Source: Candidatus Hydrogenedentota bacterium (GTDB lineage: Bacteria > Hydrogenedentota > Hydrogenedentia > Hydrogenedentales > SLHB01). From it: a stretch of DNA of 64,000 nucleotides. The DNA is taken from NCBI GenBank assembly GCA_020848835.1, contig JADLHJ010000059.1:183854-247853 (forward strand). The letters are read 5' to 3'. The position numbers were made by a program, and so were the translations under genes. The notes under the pieces were generated by a model, which saw only the letters and a list, made by a program, of their open reading frames with translations, searched no databases and was not told where the DNA came from. Positions 1 through 7,566 of this stretch are shown here, piece by piece. Every line of letters begins with the position of its first letter. Position 1 is the first letter of the stretch.

Positions 1-447
1 GACCTGATCACAATCCACGCCTGCGGCGGGGCGAAAATGATTGCGGCCGCGCGCGAAGCAGTCGAAGGATCACAAACACGCGTGCTCGCGGTTACCGTGC
101 TGACAAGCATCAACGACGCGGTCTTGCAGAATGAAGTCGGCATTCCCGCAAGCGCGGAAGAAACGGTGACGCGTTTCGCAAAGCTTGCGGTCAACAACGG
201 CGCGCACGGTGTCGTGGCGTCGCCGCATGAGATCGCTGCGATTCGCAGCGCTGTGGGGCATGGGCCTCTAATTGTCACGCCGGGCATACGGCCAGCGTGG
301 GCGTCCACCGACGACCAGGCCCGCTTCATGACGCCACGCGAAGCCGCGCTGGCTGGCGCAAACTTCGTGGTCGTGGGCCGGCCGATTCTGAAACATGCAA
401 ACCCAACCGAAGCGGTCGCGCTCGTGACAAAGGAACTCGCTGTATGA
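1..447 (+). CDS. pyrF: orotidine 5'-phosphate decarboxylase, C-terminal part
   Basis: Cut by the window start: the reading frame is open from base 1 (DLITIHACGG...) and the ATG at 37 is internal. The 148 residues present match the C-terminal half of OMP decarboxylase, which converts OMP to UMP in the last step of pyrimidine synthesis. Visible family signatures are the D-x-x-T-x-H start, the V-x-SP-x-E segment (VVASPHEI), the late strand with LIVTPGIRP and the phosphate-binding end NFVVVGRPI. The stop overlaps the pyrE start as ATGA, indicating an operon with translational coupling. Family assignment is firm; the N-terminal half is outside the window. Confidence 0.95.
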   Translation, partial: DLITIHACGGAKMIAAAREAVEGSQTRVLAVTVLTSINDAVLQNEVGIPASAEETVTRFAKLAVNNGAHGVVASPHEIAAIRSAVGHGPLIVTPGIRPAWASTDDQARFMTPREAALAGANFVVVGRPILKHANPTEAVALVTKELAV

Positions 448-1025
448 CCTCCGGACAAGTCCTCGATATATTTCGCGCAACCGGCGCACTCCTCGAAGGA
501 CACTTCCTCTACACCAGCGGACGCCATGGGGCGCACTTTGTACAGGCATCCCGCGTGCTGCAATTCCCTAACTACACCGAACGCCTCTGCAAAGCGATCG
601 CAGACAAGTGGGCAAACGATAAGATCGAACTCGTATGCGGACCCGCAACCGGCGGCATTATCTTGTCCTATGAAACCGCCCGCCACCTCGAATGTAGATC
701 CGTGTTCACGGAAAAGGACGATGAAGGTGGTGGCATGTCGATGAAACGTGGCTTCAAACTCGATCCCGGCACAAACTTGTTGGTCGTCGAAGACATCGTC
801 ACCACAGGCGGCTCGGTGAAAAAAACAATCGAACACCTTCGCGCACGCGGCGCGCGTATCGCGGGCGTGTCCGTGCTCGTCGATCGCAGTGGGGGAGAGG
901 CCAACTTCGATTGTCCCTACAAACCGCTCTCGTATCTTCAACTGAAAAGCTACGACCCGAAAGAATGTCCCGGCTGCCAAGACAAACTGCCCTTGAGCGA
1001 CCCGGACGACTTGGTCATTCAATGA
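444..1025 (+). CDS. pyrE: orotate phosphoribosyltransferase
   Basis: Catalyses orotate + PRPP to OMP, the step before pyrF. The ATG at 444 overlaps the pyrF stop (ATGA) and gives 193 aa, normal for the family; the longer ORF from 297 only runs back through pyrF in another frame. The PRPP-binding loop is seen as LLVVEDIVTTGGSV (about residues 112-125), and the orotate-binding region as YTSGRHGAHF near residue 28. The C-terminal stretch ECPGCQD carries two close cysteines; CPLC/CPxC-like tails occur in some PyrE. Its own stop overlaps the next gene start by 4 nt. Confidence 0.95.
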   Translation: MTSGQVLDIFRATGALLEGHFLYTSGRHGAHFVQASRVLQFPNYTERLCKAIADKWANDKIELVCGPATGGIILSYETARHLECRSVFTEKDDEGGGMSMKRGFKLDPGTNLLVVEDIVTTGGSVKKTIEHLRARGARIAGVSVLVDRSGGEANFDCPYKPLSYLQLKSYDPKECPGCQDKLPLSDPDDLVIQ

Positions 1026-2056
1026 TCCGTGAGTCAGTACTTGTAGCACTCGCTTCCGCGTTTTTTGCACTCTATGCAATTGCCGACGATTCACTTCTTT
1101 CTCATCCTCGCGCGGACATGAGTCTTGGCGCAATCGCGAAGCAACTCAACGCACCCGGCATTACTATCCTCAAGCCGGACAAAGACGAACCCGAATGGTG
1201 GGCGGGAGCGCCTTCCGTTGCACGCGATAAGGATGGCGTTTTTTGGATGGCCTGCCGCATGCGCGCCGGCGAAGGCGAGCGCGGTCTGCGCGGTTACGAG
1301 ATTCGTATACTCCGCAGCAGCGAAGGCGAGCATTTCGAAAAAGTACTCACCATAAAACGCGAGGATGTGCCAATTCCGGGATTCGAACGCCCCGCACTGT
1401 TGATCGATCCCGCGACGAACAAATTTAAACTGTACGCCTGCGGGCCGTGGAAGGAAGGTCCGTGGTCCATCATTAAATTCGACGATGCAGCAACCCCCGC
1501 GGAATTTCTTGCGTCCACAGCCAAACCGGTAATCGTGCCGCGCGAAAAAAACTATGAACGCGATCAACAACCGATTGAATACAAAGATCCCGTGATCGTC
1601 TGCGCAGAGAACAAATACCATTGCTACGTGATCGGCTACGTGCGTCGAAACGAACGCATATTTCACTTCGTAAGCGACGATGGCGAAAAATGGCAACCCG
1701 TGGGAAATCCTTACGAACCGATTATGGATTTGAGCGGCTGGCACGATTTCTTCGTGCGTCCTGCCTCGGTTGTTTTCACCGGCGCGGGCCATCTCTACGT
1801 GTACGAAGGGTCCAAGACGTCCTGGTACGATCCCGTCTACAACGTCGCGACCGGCCTGGCATACACCTTCGATCTCCATCGCGTTATTGATCTCACGCCG
1901 AACGCGCCACTCGCCGTGAGTGTGACGCCGAGCGAACATTTCGCGACGTTCCGCTATTCGAGTTGGTTGCGCGTCGAAAACGCGTTTTGGGTCTACGCGG
2001 AGGTTACTGCGCCAAACGACACCAAAGAGATTCGTCTCTTCAAGCCGGTTCTCTAA
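1022..2056 (+). CDS. secreted glycosidase-like beta-propeller protein
   Basis: Predicted 344 aa. I chose the ATG at 1022, overlapping pyrE as ATGA, because it starts a clear signal peptide (hydrophobic SVLVALASAFFALYAIA, cleavage near ADD); the upstream start at 911 lies inside pyrE. The body has repeated blade-like segments with acidic and aromatic residues (PEWWAGAPSVARDKDG, RSSEGEHFEKV, SDDGEKWQPVG) typical of GH43/GH130/sialidase-like five-bladed propellers. Substrate cannot be told. Its place between pyrE and truA looks incidental to pyrimidine metabolism. Function is inference from fold only. Confidence 0.6.
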   Translation: MIRESVLVALASAFFALYAIADDSLLSHPRADMSLGAIAKQLNAPGITILKPDKDEPEWWAGAPSVARDKDGVFWMACRMRAGEGERGLRGYEIRILRSSEGEHFEKVLTIKREDVPIPGFERPALLIDPATNKFKLYACGPWKEGPWSIIKFDDAATPAEFLASTAKPVIVPREKNYERDQQPIEYKDPVIVCAENKYHCYVIGYVRRNERIFHFVSDDGEKWQPVGNPYEPIMDLSGWHDFFVRPASVVFTGAGHLYVYEGSKTSWYDPVYNVATGLAYTFDLHRVIDLTPNAPLAVSVTPSEHFATFRYSSWLRVENAFWVYAEVTAPNDTKEIRLFKPVL

Positions 2057-2068
2057 TCCGGCAACCCA

Positions 2069-2827
2069 ATGCCAACATTGCGCGCCACAATTCGTTACGT
2101 CGGCACTCCCTTCGCGGGGTGGCAGGTGCAGCCCGACCGAACCACCGTGCAAGGCGAAATCCAGCGCGTCCTTTCGCAAATCGCAAACAAACCGGTCCGC
2201 ATTTATGGCGCAGGCCGCACGGATGCGGGCGTTCACGCATTCGGACAAGTCTGCTCCTTTCCTTGGGTTGGCGAACAGGATCTCGAGAAACTGCGTCGCT
2301 CTCTCACGCGGATGTTGGGTCCATATATACAGGTCACCGCATTGCACTCCGCGCCCGGTGGATTTCATGCGGGCGATTCGGCGAAAGGCAAGCGCTATTG
2401 GTTTTGCGTCTCCAATGCGGAAGAGCCCGATCCATTCAATGCAGCGTATTGCTGGCAACTCCCGCGCGGTGTGAATCTCGACCGCTTACAGTCGCTGACC
2501 ACGCAATTCACCGGCACGCGCGATTTCGCCGGCTTTCAAAGCAGCGGATCGGAACGTGAAAGCACCGTGCGCCGACTGCATTCGATCGAATTGCACGAAG
2601 GCGGGATCGTTGCGCCCTTTGATGCGAAGGGTCTATTCACTATTCGCTTCCACGGCGACGGCTTCCTCTACAAAATGGTGCGCAATATCACCGGCACTCT
2701 GGTTGATGTTGCGCGCGGCGCTGTTCCGGAAACGCGCATTGCGGAATTGTTCGAATCTGGTGGACCTTACCATGGCAATACAGCGCCCGCGCACGGGCTA
2801 ACACTCGTCGAAGTGCTGTATGCCTAA
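2069..2827 (+). CDS. truA: tRNA pseudouridine(38-40) synthase
   Basis: 252 aa, usual TruA length. Isomerises uridines 38, 39 and 40 in the anticodon arm of tRNAs. Visible family motifs: N-terminal YVGTPFAGWQVQP, the catalytic aspartate in GAGRTDAGVHAFGQV (about residues 49-63), RLHSIEL and the C-terminal FLYKMVRNITGTLVDVARG. Begins 12 nt after the preceding stop and overlaps the following methyltransferase gene by 8 nt, so it is part of the same transcript as pyrFE. Confidence 0.95.
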   Translation: MPTLRATIRYVGTPFAGWQVQPDRTTVQGEIQRVLSQIANKPVRIYGAGRTDAGVHAFGQVCSFPWVGEQDLEKLRRSLTRMLGPYIQVTALHSAPGGFHAGDSAKGKRYWFCVSNAEEPDPFNAAYCWQLPRGVNLDRLQSLTTQFTGTRDFAGFQSSGSERESTVRRLHSIELHEGGIVAPFDAKGLFTIRFHGDGFLYKMVRNITGTLVDVARGAVPETRIAELFESGGPYHGNTAPAHGLTLVEVLYA

Positions 2828-3587
2828 GAACGGACTGCCCACGCAGGAACAATATAGCCACGAAAGTCTCACCCGCTACGAATGGATTTTCGGTAAGGAC
2901 TTTCTCAGTTCAGGCGCGCCCGAAGTTGCGAGTCACGCCGCGAAAGCGCTTGATCTTAGACCGGGCGCGCGCGTGCTGGACATCGGGTCGGGTCTCGGCG
3001 GTGCCGCATTTTTTTTCGCGGAAGCGTATTCCGCGCAGGTGACCGGACTTGACGTGCTACCGCAGATGCACGCGGAAGCGCAACGTCGCGGTAACGAGCG
3101 GAACATCGTCAATGTCGCGTTTATCCTTGGGGACGTATTGTCGGTACCACTGCCTGCCGCGCAATTCGATGCGGTATACAGCAAGGATTCGTTTCTTCAC
3201 ATCCAAGACAAACAAAAGCTGATGCAGACATTGTTCAGGTTGGTCGCACCAGGAGGACGCATATTCTTCACCGACTACCTGCGCGGGCGAGCGTTCGGAA
3301 GCCAAGAGTTTGAGACCTACGCTGCGGATTCCCAATACAGCCTGGCAACCGTTGAGCAATATGTCGAGCAATTACGGGTGGCAGGATTTCAGAATATTGT
3401 AACGGGTGATTGGAGCGAGCGATTAACTGAAATACTACGTGAGGATATCGCCAAGCTGCGTGCTTGCGATTCAGTGCTAGCGACAGCCGATGTTGACTAT
3501 CTGATTGATCGATGGGAACTCAAATTGCGCTGTCTCCATTCCGGCGACATGAAGTGGGGAAGTTTCGAAGCACGCCGCGTAAAATAA
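2820..3587 (+). CDS. class I SAM-dependent methyltransferase
   Basis: 255 aa. Contains the SAM-binding glycine motif VLDIGSGLGG (about residues 45-54), an acidic motif II (VTGLDV) and a post-motif region QFDAVYSKDSFLHI. The layout (YEWIFG near the N-terminus, then methylase core, then FFTDYLRG) is like phosphoethanolamine/sarcosine N-methyltransferases such as Pmt and GSMT/SDMT enzymes. With an ectoine cassette nearby a solute-related methylation is imaginable, but nothing in the sequence fixes the substrate. Start overlaps truA by 8 nt. A hairpin lies just after the stop. Confidence 0.75.
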   Translation: MPKNGLPTQEQYSHESLTRYEWIFGKDFLSSGAPEVASHAAKALDLRPGARVLDIGSGLGGAAFFFAEAYSAQVTGLDVLPQMHAEAQRRGNERNIVNVAFILGDVLSVPLPAAQFDAVYSKDSFLHIQDKQKLMQTLFRLVAPGGRIFFTDYLRGRAFGSQEFETYAADSQYSLATVEQYVEQLRVAGFQNIVTGDWSERLTEILREDIAKLRACDSVLATADVDYLIDRWELKLRCLHSGDMKWGSFEARRVK

Positions 3588-3914
3588 AAGATGCGCTATG
3601 CCTTGGGAGCCATAGCGCACTCGTCAGAGGGTAAGACCTGGGGCTTGCCAATTCCAACGGCAGTGGGATTAGTCTGCCGGTTTAATTCTGGATGACTTGC
3701 CTTGGCCTTTTAATAAGGTTGACATCCGTGTCACTCGCCGCGACCTCCGTGTCTTGGCTTACATCTAATTTATCGACAAAAGCTGGAAAATCTTTAGCGA
3801 ATTGTGAGGAGTTTATCGCGCGCTAAATTGCTGTGGGACTTCACATTAATACAAAAAAAGAAAGCGCGCGCTCACGCCAATAGGACGGTGAGCGCGCGCA
3901 AAGGGCGTGAGTGA
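3588..3914. other. intergenic region between convergent genes
   Basis: 327 nt between the methyltransferase (+) and fliS (-). It holds a 9-bp hairpin right after the methyltransferase stop (arms 3592-3600 and 3611-3619, no T-run after it) and the strong minus-strand terminator at 3851-3899. I see no ORF with support and no tRNA-like cloverleaf in the 230 nt between the two hairpins. Confidence 0.6.
3851..3899 (-). terminator. rho-independent terminator of fliS
   Basis: Perfect 12-bp inverted repeat (GCGCGCGCTCAC at 3864-3875 and its complement at 3888-3899, 12-nt loop), followed on the minus strand by a T-rich run complementary to ACAAAAAAAG. It lies 15 nt past the fliS stop. Confidence 0.85.
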
Positions 3915-4352
3915 TTAGCCCTGCATATTCAGCACGGCAGCGCCGTGCACGTTTGCCGGTTTCGATTCTTCCGCGCTTTGCGTTGCAGCTTTCGCGAAGG
4001 CTTCCTGCCAGGTGTTGCGCATTGCCGTGAGGTGCGTAATCACTTCATCGAGCGGCGAGCTGTCCTTGCGAATATTTGCTTTGATCAATAGGTGCTGGAA
4101 GTATTCGTAAATGCGGTCGAGTTGTTTAGCGATCGCGACTTTCATGTCCAGCGAATTGCGGAGTTCGGCGACGATGTCCTGCGCGCGCAGCAAGTTGTTG
4201 TGAACGCCTTCGGTGCGGCCCTTCGAGAGTTGCCGTTTCGCTTCTTCCGCGCGCTGGATCGCGCCGTTGAACAACATCACGATGAGTTTGCCCTGCGACG
4301 ATGTCTCGACATCGACGCGTTTATAGGCGTTGTACTGTGCGGCTGCTGACAT
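3915..4352 (-). CDS. fliS: flagellar secretion chaperone FliS
   Basis: 145 aa. FliS binds the flagellin C-terminus in the cytoplasm, preventing early polymerisation before export. The N-terminus (YNAYKRVDVETSSQGKLIVM) and the LFNGAIQRAEEAKRQL helix are characteristic, as is the late IYEYFQHLLIKANIRKD helix. Follows fliD with a 19-nt gap and a good ribosome site (AGGAGGACC before the ATG), and ends at a strong terminator, so fliD-fliS form one unit. Confidence 0.93.
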   Translation of the reverse strand: MSAAAQYNAYKRVDVETSSQGKLIVMLFNGAIQRAEEAKRQLSKGRTEGVHNNLLRAQDIVAELRNSLDMKVAIAKQLDRIYEYFQHLLIKANIRKDSSPLDEVITHLTAMRNTWQEAFAKAATQSAEESKPANVHGAAVLNMQG

Positions 4353-4371
4353 TCTGGTCCTCCTGCATCAA

Positions 4372-6093
4372 TTAAATCGACAAAAATGAACTTTGTATTC
4401 CCGACAATGACGCCCCCTGCTGCTGGAACTGCGAGGCCATCGTCTCTAGTCTTGTGAACTGCGCGCGCAATCGCCGTTCCTTCGCGGCGATACGGTCTTC
4501 CATACGGTCGATGCGATCGTTCAAGTCCTGGATCTGCGTATCGATAGAACCATTGCTTTTTACGCGTTGGTTCAGATAGCCAGTCGTGGAAGTCGCTTCA
4601 TCGAGAAAGTCAAAGAAAAGGTTGGCGATACCCGTTTCACTCGAATTTGAAAACAAATCGCGCACATTGGCGCGGTCGTCGCGCAACGCTTCGCGGAAGG
4701 CGTCCTCATCCATCTGAAGCGGGGATACCACGCCCGAATCGAAGCTGTCACCGGTATCGATGCCAATATCTACAAGACTCTCGAATGTTCCGCTAAGGCC
4801 GGGGATCTGATTGAAGATGTTGCCGCGCAAATAATCCTCGATTTGACGCAGCGAAGCATCGCCCGAAAGCGCGCCTGAGCCGGTGATCTGATCGCGTAAC
4901 CCGGAGATCGCGTCGTTGTACGCGGTAATAAATTCTTGCACGTCCTCAACAATCGCATCGTCATCGACGGAGACCGTGGCTGTACTTGTGCCCGTACTCA
5001 ACAAACGGAGGGTCACGCCGCCGATGGCGTCCGCAATTTCGTTGCTATTGCGCGTCAGCACCGGTCCACCGTTGATGGTGAACTGTGAGTCTGCGCCCGC
5101 GGTCTGCGTGGCCGCGGTGAGATTGGTGACATTGAGGAAATTGCTCGTGCCGGCTTGGAACGAAATCGTGCGGCTGCCCAACGTATCGCTAACCATGCGA
5201 ATTGTGTCGGTCGAACTGTCGTAACTCGCCGTTACCCCTGCATCGCTATCATTGATTCGACCAAGCACATCCGACAAGGTATCCGACGTGGGATCGACGG
5301 TAATGGTCACACCATTAATCTTAAAGCTGCCCGCGGTAATAGCGCCGCCGCCAAACGAAACAGTATTAAGCACTTCGGTCGCACTGATGGCGCCCAGATT
5401 GCGCGTGCTCGAGACCTCGGTCGATCCATTTACGTTTGTAGATTGCGTCGCCCCGGACACATTCAGCACGTCGAGCAGGTTGCTTGTATCACCAGTCGCA
5501 CCAAAATTGATGATGCTCGTATTGCCCGCCGTCGTGTTCGCAATCGTAAGCTTGTCGGTTGTTGCGTTGTAGCTGGCTGTGACGCCTGCGCCATTGGCGT
5601 TGATGGTGTTAATGACAGAGGTAAGAGAATCCGTGGCGGGGTCCACGTTCATTTGAACCCCGTTTATCGTAAATGTACCCCCGGTAATTTCTGCAGAAAT
5701 GCCGCTCGAACTCAATGCCGCCCCAGTATTAATGGCCGCGCCAAGCTTTGCGCTGCTGTTTGCGGAGGTGGCGCTCGCAAGTGCGATGACACTTATTGCA
5801 TAGGCGCCAGACACGGGCGACTCTCCCGAAACGGTCGCGGTGAGGACTGATTCCTCGCTCGACGTTGCCTGGAATTGGCTGAATAGGTTCGTAAGGCGGA
5901 AGTCCTGCGCGCGGTTGCGCAAGGTTTGGAGCGTACTGCGAATGGCGCTGACGGCGCTCTTGGCCGACTCCAGCTCATCAATGCGGTCTTCCAAACGTGC
6001 GATGGGCGCGCGCTCAAGCTGGATGAGCTGGCTGATAATCTGGTTCGAGTTCAGCCCTGTGATGAGGCCGCCGATGTTGAAGCCGCCGCTCAT
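4372..6093 (-). CDS. fliD: flagellar hook-associated protein 2 (filament cap)
   Basis: 573 aa. FliD forms the cap at the growing filament tip. The FliD N-terminal domain is seen at residues 5-100 (GLITGLNSNQIISQLIQLERAPIARLE, coiled-coil). The middle holds two similar segments with INGV-x(4)-VDP-x-(T/S)D-(S/T)L followed by GVTASY (about residues 140-170 and 255-290), i.e. tandem flagellin-hook IN motifs. The C-terminal domain runs from about 380 (VQEFITAYNDAISGLRDQ) and ends in a coiled coil RIDRMEDRIAAKERRLRAQF. No other flagellar genes are in the window. A poor sigma-54-like match upstream was not accepted as a promoter. Confidence 0.95.
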   Translation of the reverse strand: MSGGFNIGGLITGLNSNQIISQLIQLERAPIARLEDRIDELESAKSAVSAIRSTLQTLRNRAQDFRLTNLFSQFQATSSEESVLTATVSGESPVSGAYAISVIALASATSANSSAKLGAAINTGAALSSSGISAEITGGTFTINGVQMNVDPATDSLTSVINTINANGAGVTASYNATTDKLTIANTTAGNTSIINFGATGDTSNLLDVLNVSGATQSTNVNGSTEVSSTRNLGAISATEVLNTVSFGGGAITAGSFKINGVTITVDPTSDTLSDVLGRINDSDAGVTASYDSSTDTIRMVSDTLGSRTISFQAGTSNFLNVTNLTAATQTAGADSQFTINGGPVLTRNSNEIADAIGGVTLRLLSTGTSTATVSVDDDAIVEDVQEFITAYNDAISGLRDQITGSGALSGDASLRQIEDYLRGNIFNQIPGLSGTFESLVDIGIDTGDSFDSGVVSPLQMDEDAFREALRDDRANVRDLFSNSSETGIANLFFDFLDEATSTTGYLNQRVKSNGSIDTQIQDLNDRIDRMEDRIAAKERRLRAQFTRLETMASQFQQQGASLSGIQSSFLSI

Positions 6094-6740
6094 ACGTTAA
6101 GCCCGCCGTGGCGCGCCCGCTGCCCAAGTGCTTGCCACATAAGTACTGCCCTCCAAAGAAATCCCCAGCGCAATGTGCGCCACGGGATTTATCGGCATAG
6201 CAGCGAATCGACTTTAGGATATACCGCGGTCAATTTGTTTCCCCACAAGCCATCTCCGCACTTCAAGTCGCTACGCAGGGAGTTCGCGGATGTGTAGAAA
6301 ATGGTGATAAATAATTGCTTTTAGTAATATATGCCGATTTCAATGAGTATTATCGTTGCTTTTAGACTATTAATTGTAATCAAAACATGCCTTTATTTGT
6401 GTTTTATATAGACTAAACATTATAGATTTATATCTATTACATCGGCATTTTAAAAGTGCGAATCGGAAGCGCAACGATTCGACGCACGGTCACTGCTTGG
6501 GTATAGAGGTAGGAACTCTGCGGTTGTCGCCGGCTTTTTCCACGCAACAGACGATAAATCGGTCCATGTTGTTTTGGCATGACGGGCGGAAGGTAACCGG
6601 GATGGAACGCAGCGGCCCTTCTACGCTCAAACGCCCGTCTGCACGAAATCCAAGCAAAAAAACGGGCGGGCAAGTCTTGCGACTTACCCGCCCGGAGACA
6701 TTCTTCGTATAGCTAACGAAAAACCCAGTAACGTGCGAGA
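6094..6740. other. intergenic region with an AT-rich block
   Basis: 647 nt upstream of fliD and downstream of the 151-aa secreted protein gene (both on the minus strand). About 6296-6440 is very AT-rich (29 G+C in the 120 nt from 6301, about 24%), against a genome near 57%. The rest contains the terminator at 6655-6694. The short ORFs here (6437-6673, 6490-6759, 6497-6712) have no family resemblance, and two overlap the secreted gene or its terminator. The fliD promoter must lie here, but I cannot fix it. Confidence 0.6.
6655..6694 (-). terminator. rho-independent terminator of the 151-aa secreted protein gene
   Basis: Arms CGGGCGGG (6663-6670) and CCCGCCCG (6687-6694) extended by AAGTC/GACTT after one mismatch; on the minus strand it is followed by a run of seven T. 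About 46 nt past the stop of the gene at 6741. Confidence 0.9.
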
Positions 6741-7196
6741 TTACGGGATCATCGACCAAGCATACGACGAGTTGGCGCCAGCGGCACCACCAACGAAGAT
6801 ACGGACCGCGCCGCTAGGAGCGACAGCGTCCGAGTACAGGATCGACGCCGTACCAGCACCGGCGGTACCGGTGGCGTTCGGGATAAGCGATCCTACACCT
6901 TCGTTCGGGTCAGTCTGCACCGGGCGCCAGCCACGAGCAGCGTTACCCGCGATCGAGAACGTGTTGGCAACAGGTGTACGGTTCGAGCCATCCAGACCGA
7001 AGTACAGGACGGTGTACTCGTTGGCCGTTGCTTCGTTGTTCTTGAGCGCGAGGAACGTGGCCGCCAACGACGGCGGGAACAACTGCGAGTCCACGTTGCC
7101 ACCACCGTCACTGAACGACGCAACACCGAGTGTACCGGCGCTAGCCGTAAGAACACCCAACATCAACACGGATGCGAACAAAGCGAGCTTCTTCAT
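6741..7196 (-). CDS. small secreted protein of unknown function
   Basis: 151 aa. Classic signal peptide (MKK followed by LALFASVLMLGVLTASAG, cleavage likely after ASA). The mature part of about 130 residues is rich in Gly, Ala, Ser, Thr and Asn with few charges, and ends in SYAWSMIP; no cysteine, no C-terminal membrane anchor or PEP-CTERM tail is visible. The start is well supported by a near-perfect SD (TAAGGAGGTGA) 5 nt upstream. With a consensus-like promoter, a 220-nt leader and a strong terminator it looks like a monocistronic, highly expressed envelope or extracellular protein. I do not recognise the family. Confidence 0.75.
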   Translation of the reverse strand: MKKLALFASVLMLGVLTASAGTLGVASFSDGGGNVDSQLFPPSLAATFLALKNNEATANEYTVLYFGLDGSNRTPVANTFSIAGNAARGWRPVQTDPNEGVGSLIPNATGTAGAGTASILYSDAVAPSGAVRIFVGGAAGANSSYAWSMIP

Positions 7197-7566
7197 TCTT
7201 TCACCTCCTTACTCTGTAGAAAACTGCATACCAGGCGTTAAGGACAAGGTTATTTACATGTGGCGACACGCGAGGAAATACTACACCCCTTTTCCCCGAA
7301 GAACTCCAAGATCCGTGCAGCCCGCTCACGCAGCCAACCACGACGTTTCTAAACCCTCTCCCAAGCGACCCATAAAGCCCCGCACAAACGGGACCGAATG
7401 CAGCTGGTTCTCTCCTGTATGACTCTATCATACAGCGAGCAGTGTGTCAACCGATTTTCAGACGGCTAACACTTATTTAACACGAGTCCTACGTATGAGT
7501 TCCGTCATTTGCAAAGTATTTCCAGTAGGATATCTGTCGTTCCCTTTTGGAACGTATTTGCTCTCG
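7197..7566. other. leader and promoter region of the 151-aa secreted protein gene
   Basis: 370 nt between the sulfatase-like gene stop and the secreted protein gene (both minus strand). It contains the promoter at 7422-7450 and about 220 nt of untranslated leader before the SD. A small hairpin (CGTTCC at 7538-7543 with GGAACG at 7549-7554) lies after the sulfatase stop but lacks a T-run. The 76-aa ORF at 7201-7431 begins upstream of the expected transcription start and has no support. Confidence 0.6.
7422..7450 (-). promoter_or_regulatory. sigma-70-type promoter with overlapping inverted repeat
   Basis: On the minus strand: TTGACA (7450-7445), 17-nt spacer, TAGAGT (7427-7422). A perfect inverted repeat GTATGA-5 nt-TCATAC (7417-7433) overlaps the -10 element and could be an operator. 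Expected start near 7415, giving a leader of roughly 220 nt for the secreted protein gene. Confidence 0.55.

Noticed and set aside
1091-2458. 455-aa ORF on the minus strand
   Set aside because: Antisense shadow of the propeller gene and truA; arginine/alanine/histidine-rich composition and no family match.
3592-3619. Hairpin after the methyltransferase as a rho-independent terminator
   Set aside because: Nine-bp stem is real but no T-run follows, so termination is not supported.
5155-5850. 231-aa ORF on the plus strand
   Set aside because: Antisense to fliD; no recognisable feature.
6117-6145. Sigma-54-like site upstream of fliD (TGGCA-N..-TTGG on the minus strand)
   Set aside because: The -12 element lacks the GC; too weak to call.
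6437-6759. Two minus-strand ORFs near the secreted protein gene
   Set aside because: They cross its terminator or coding end and resemble nothing known.
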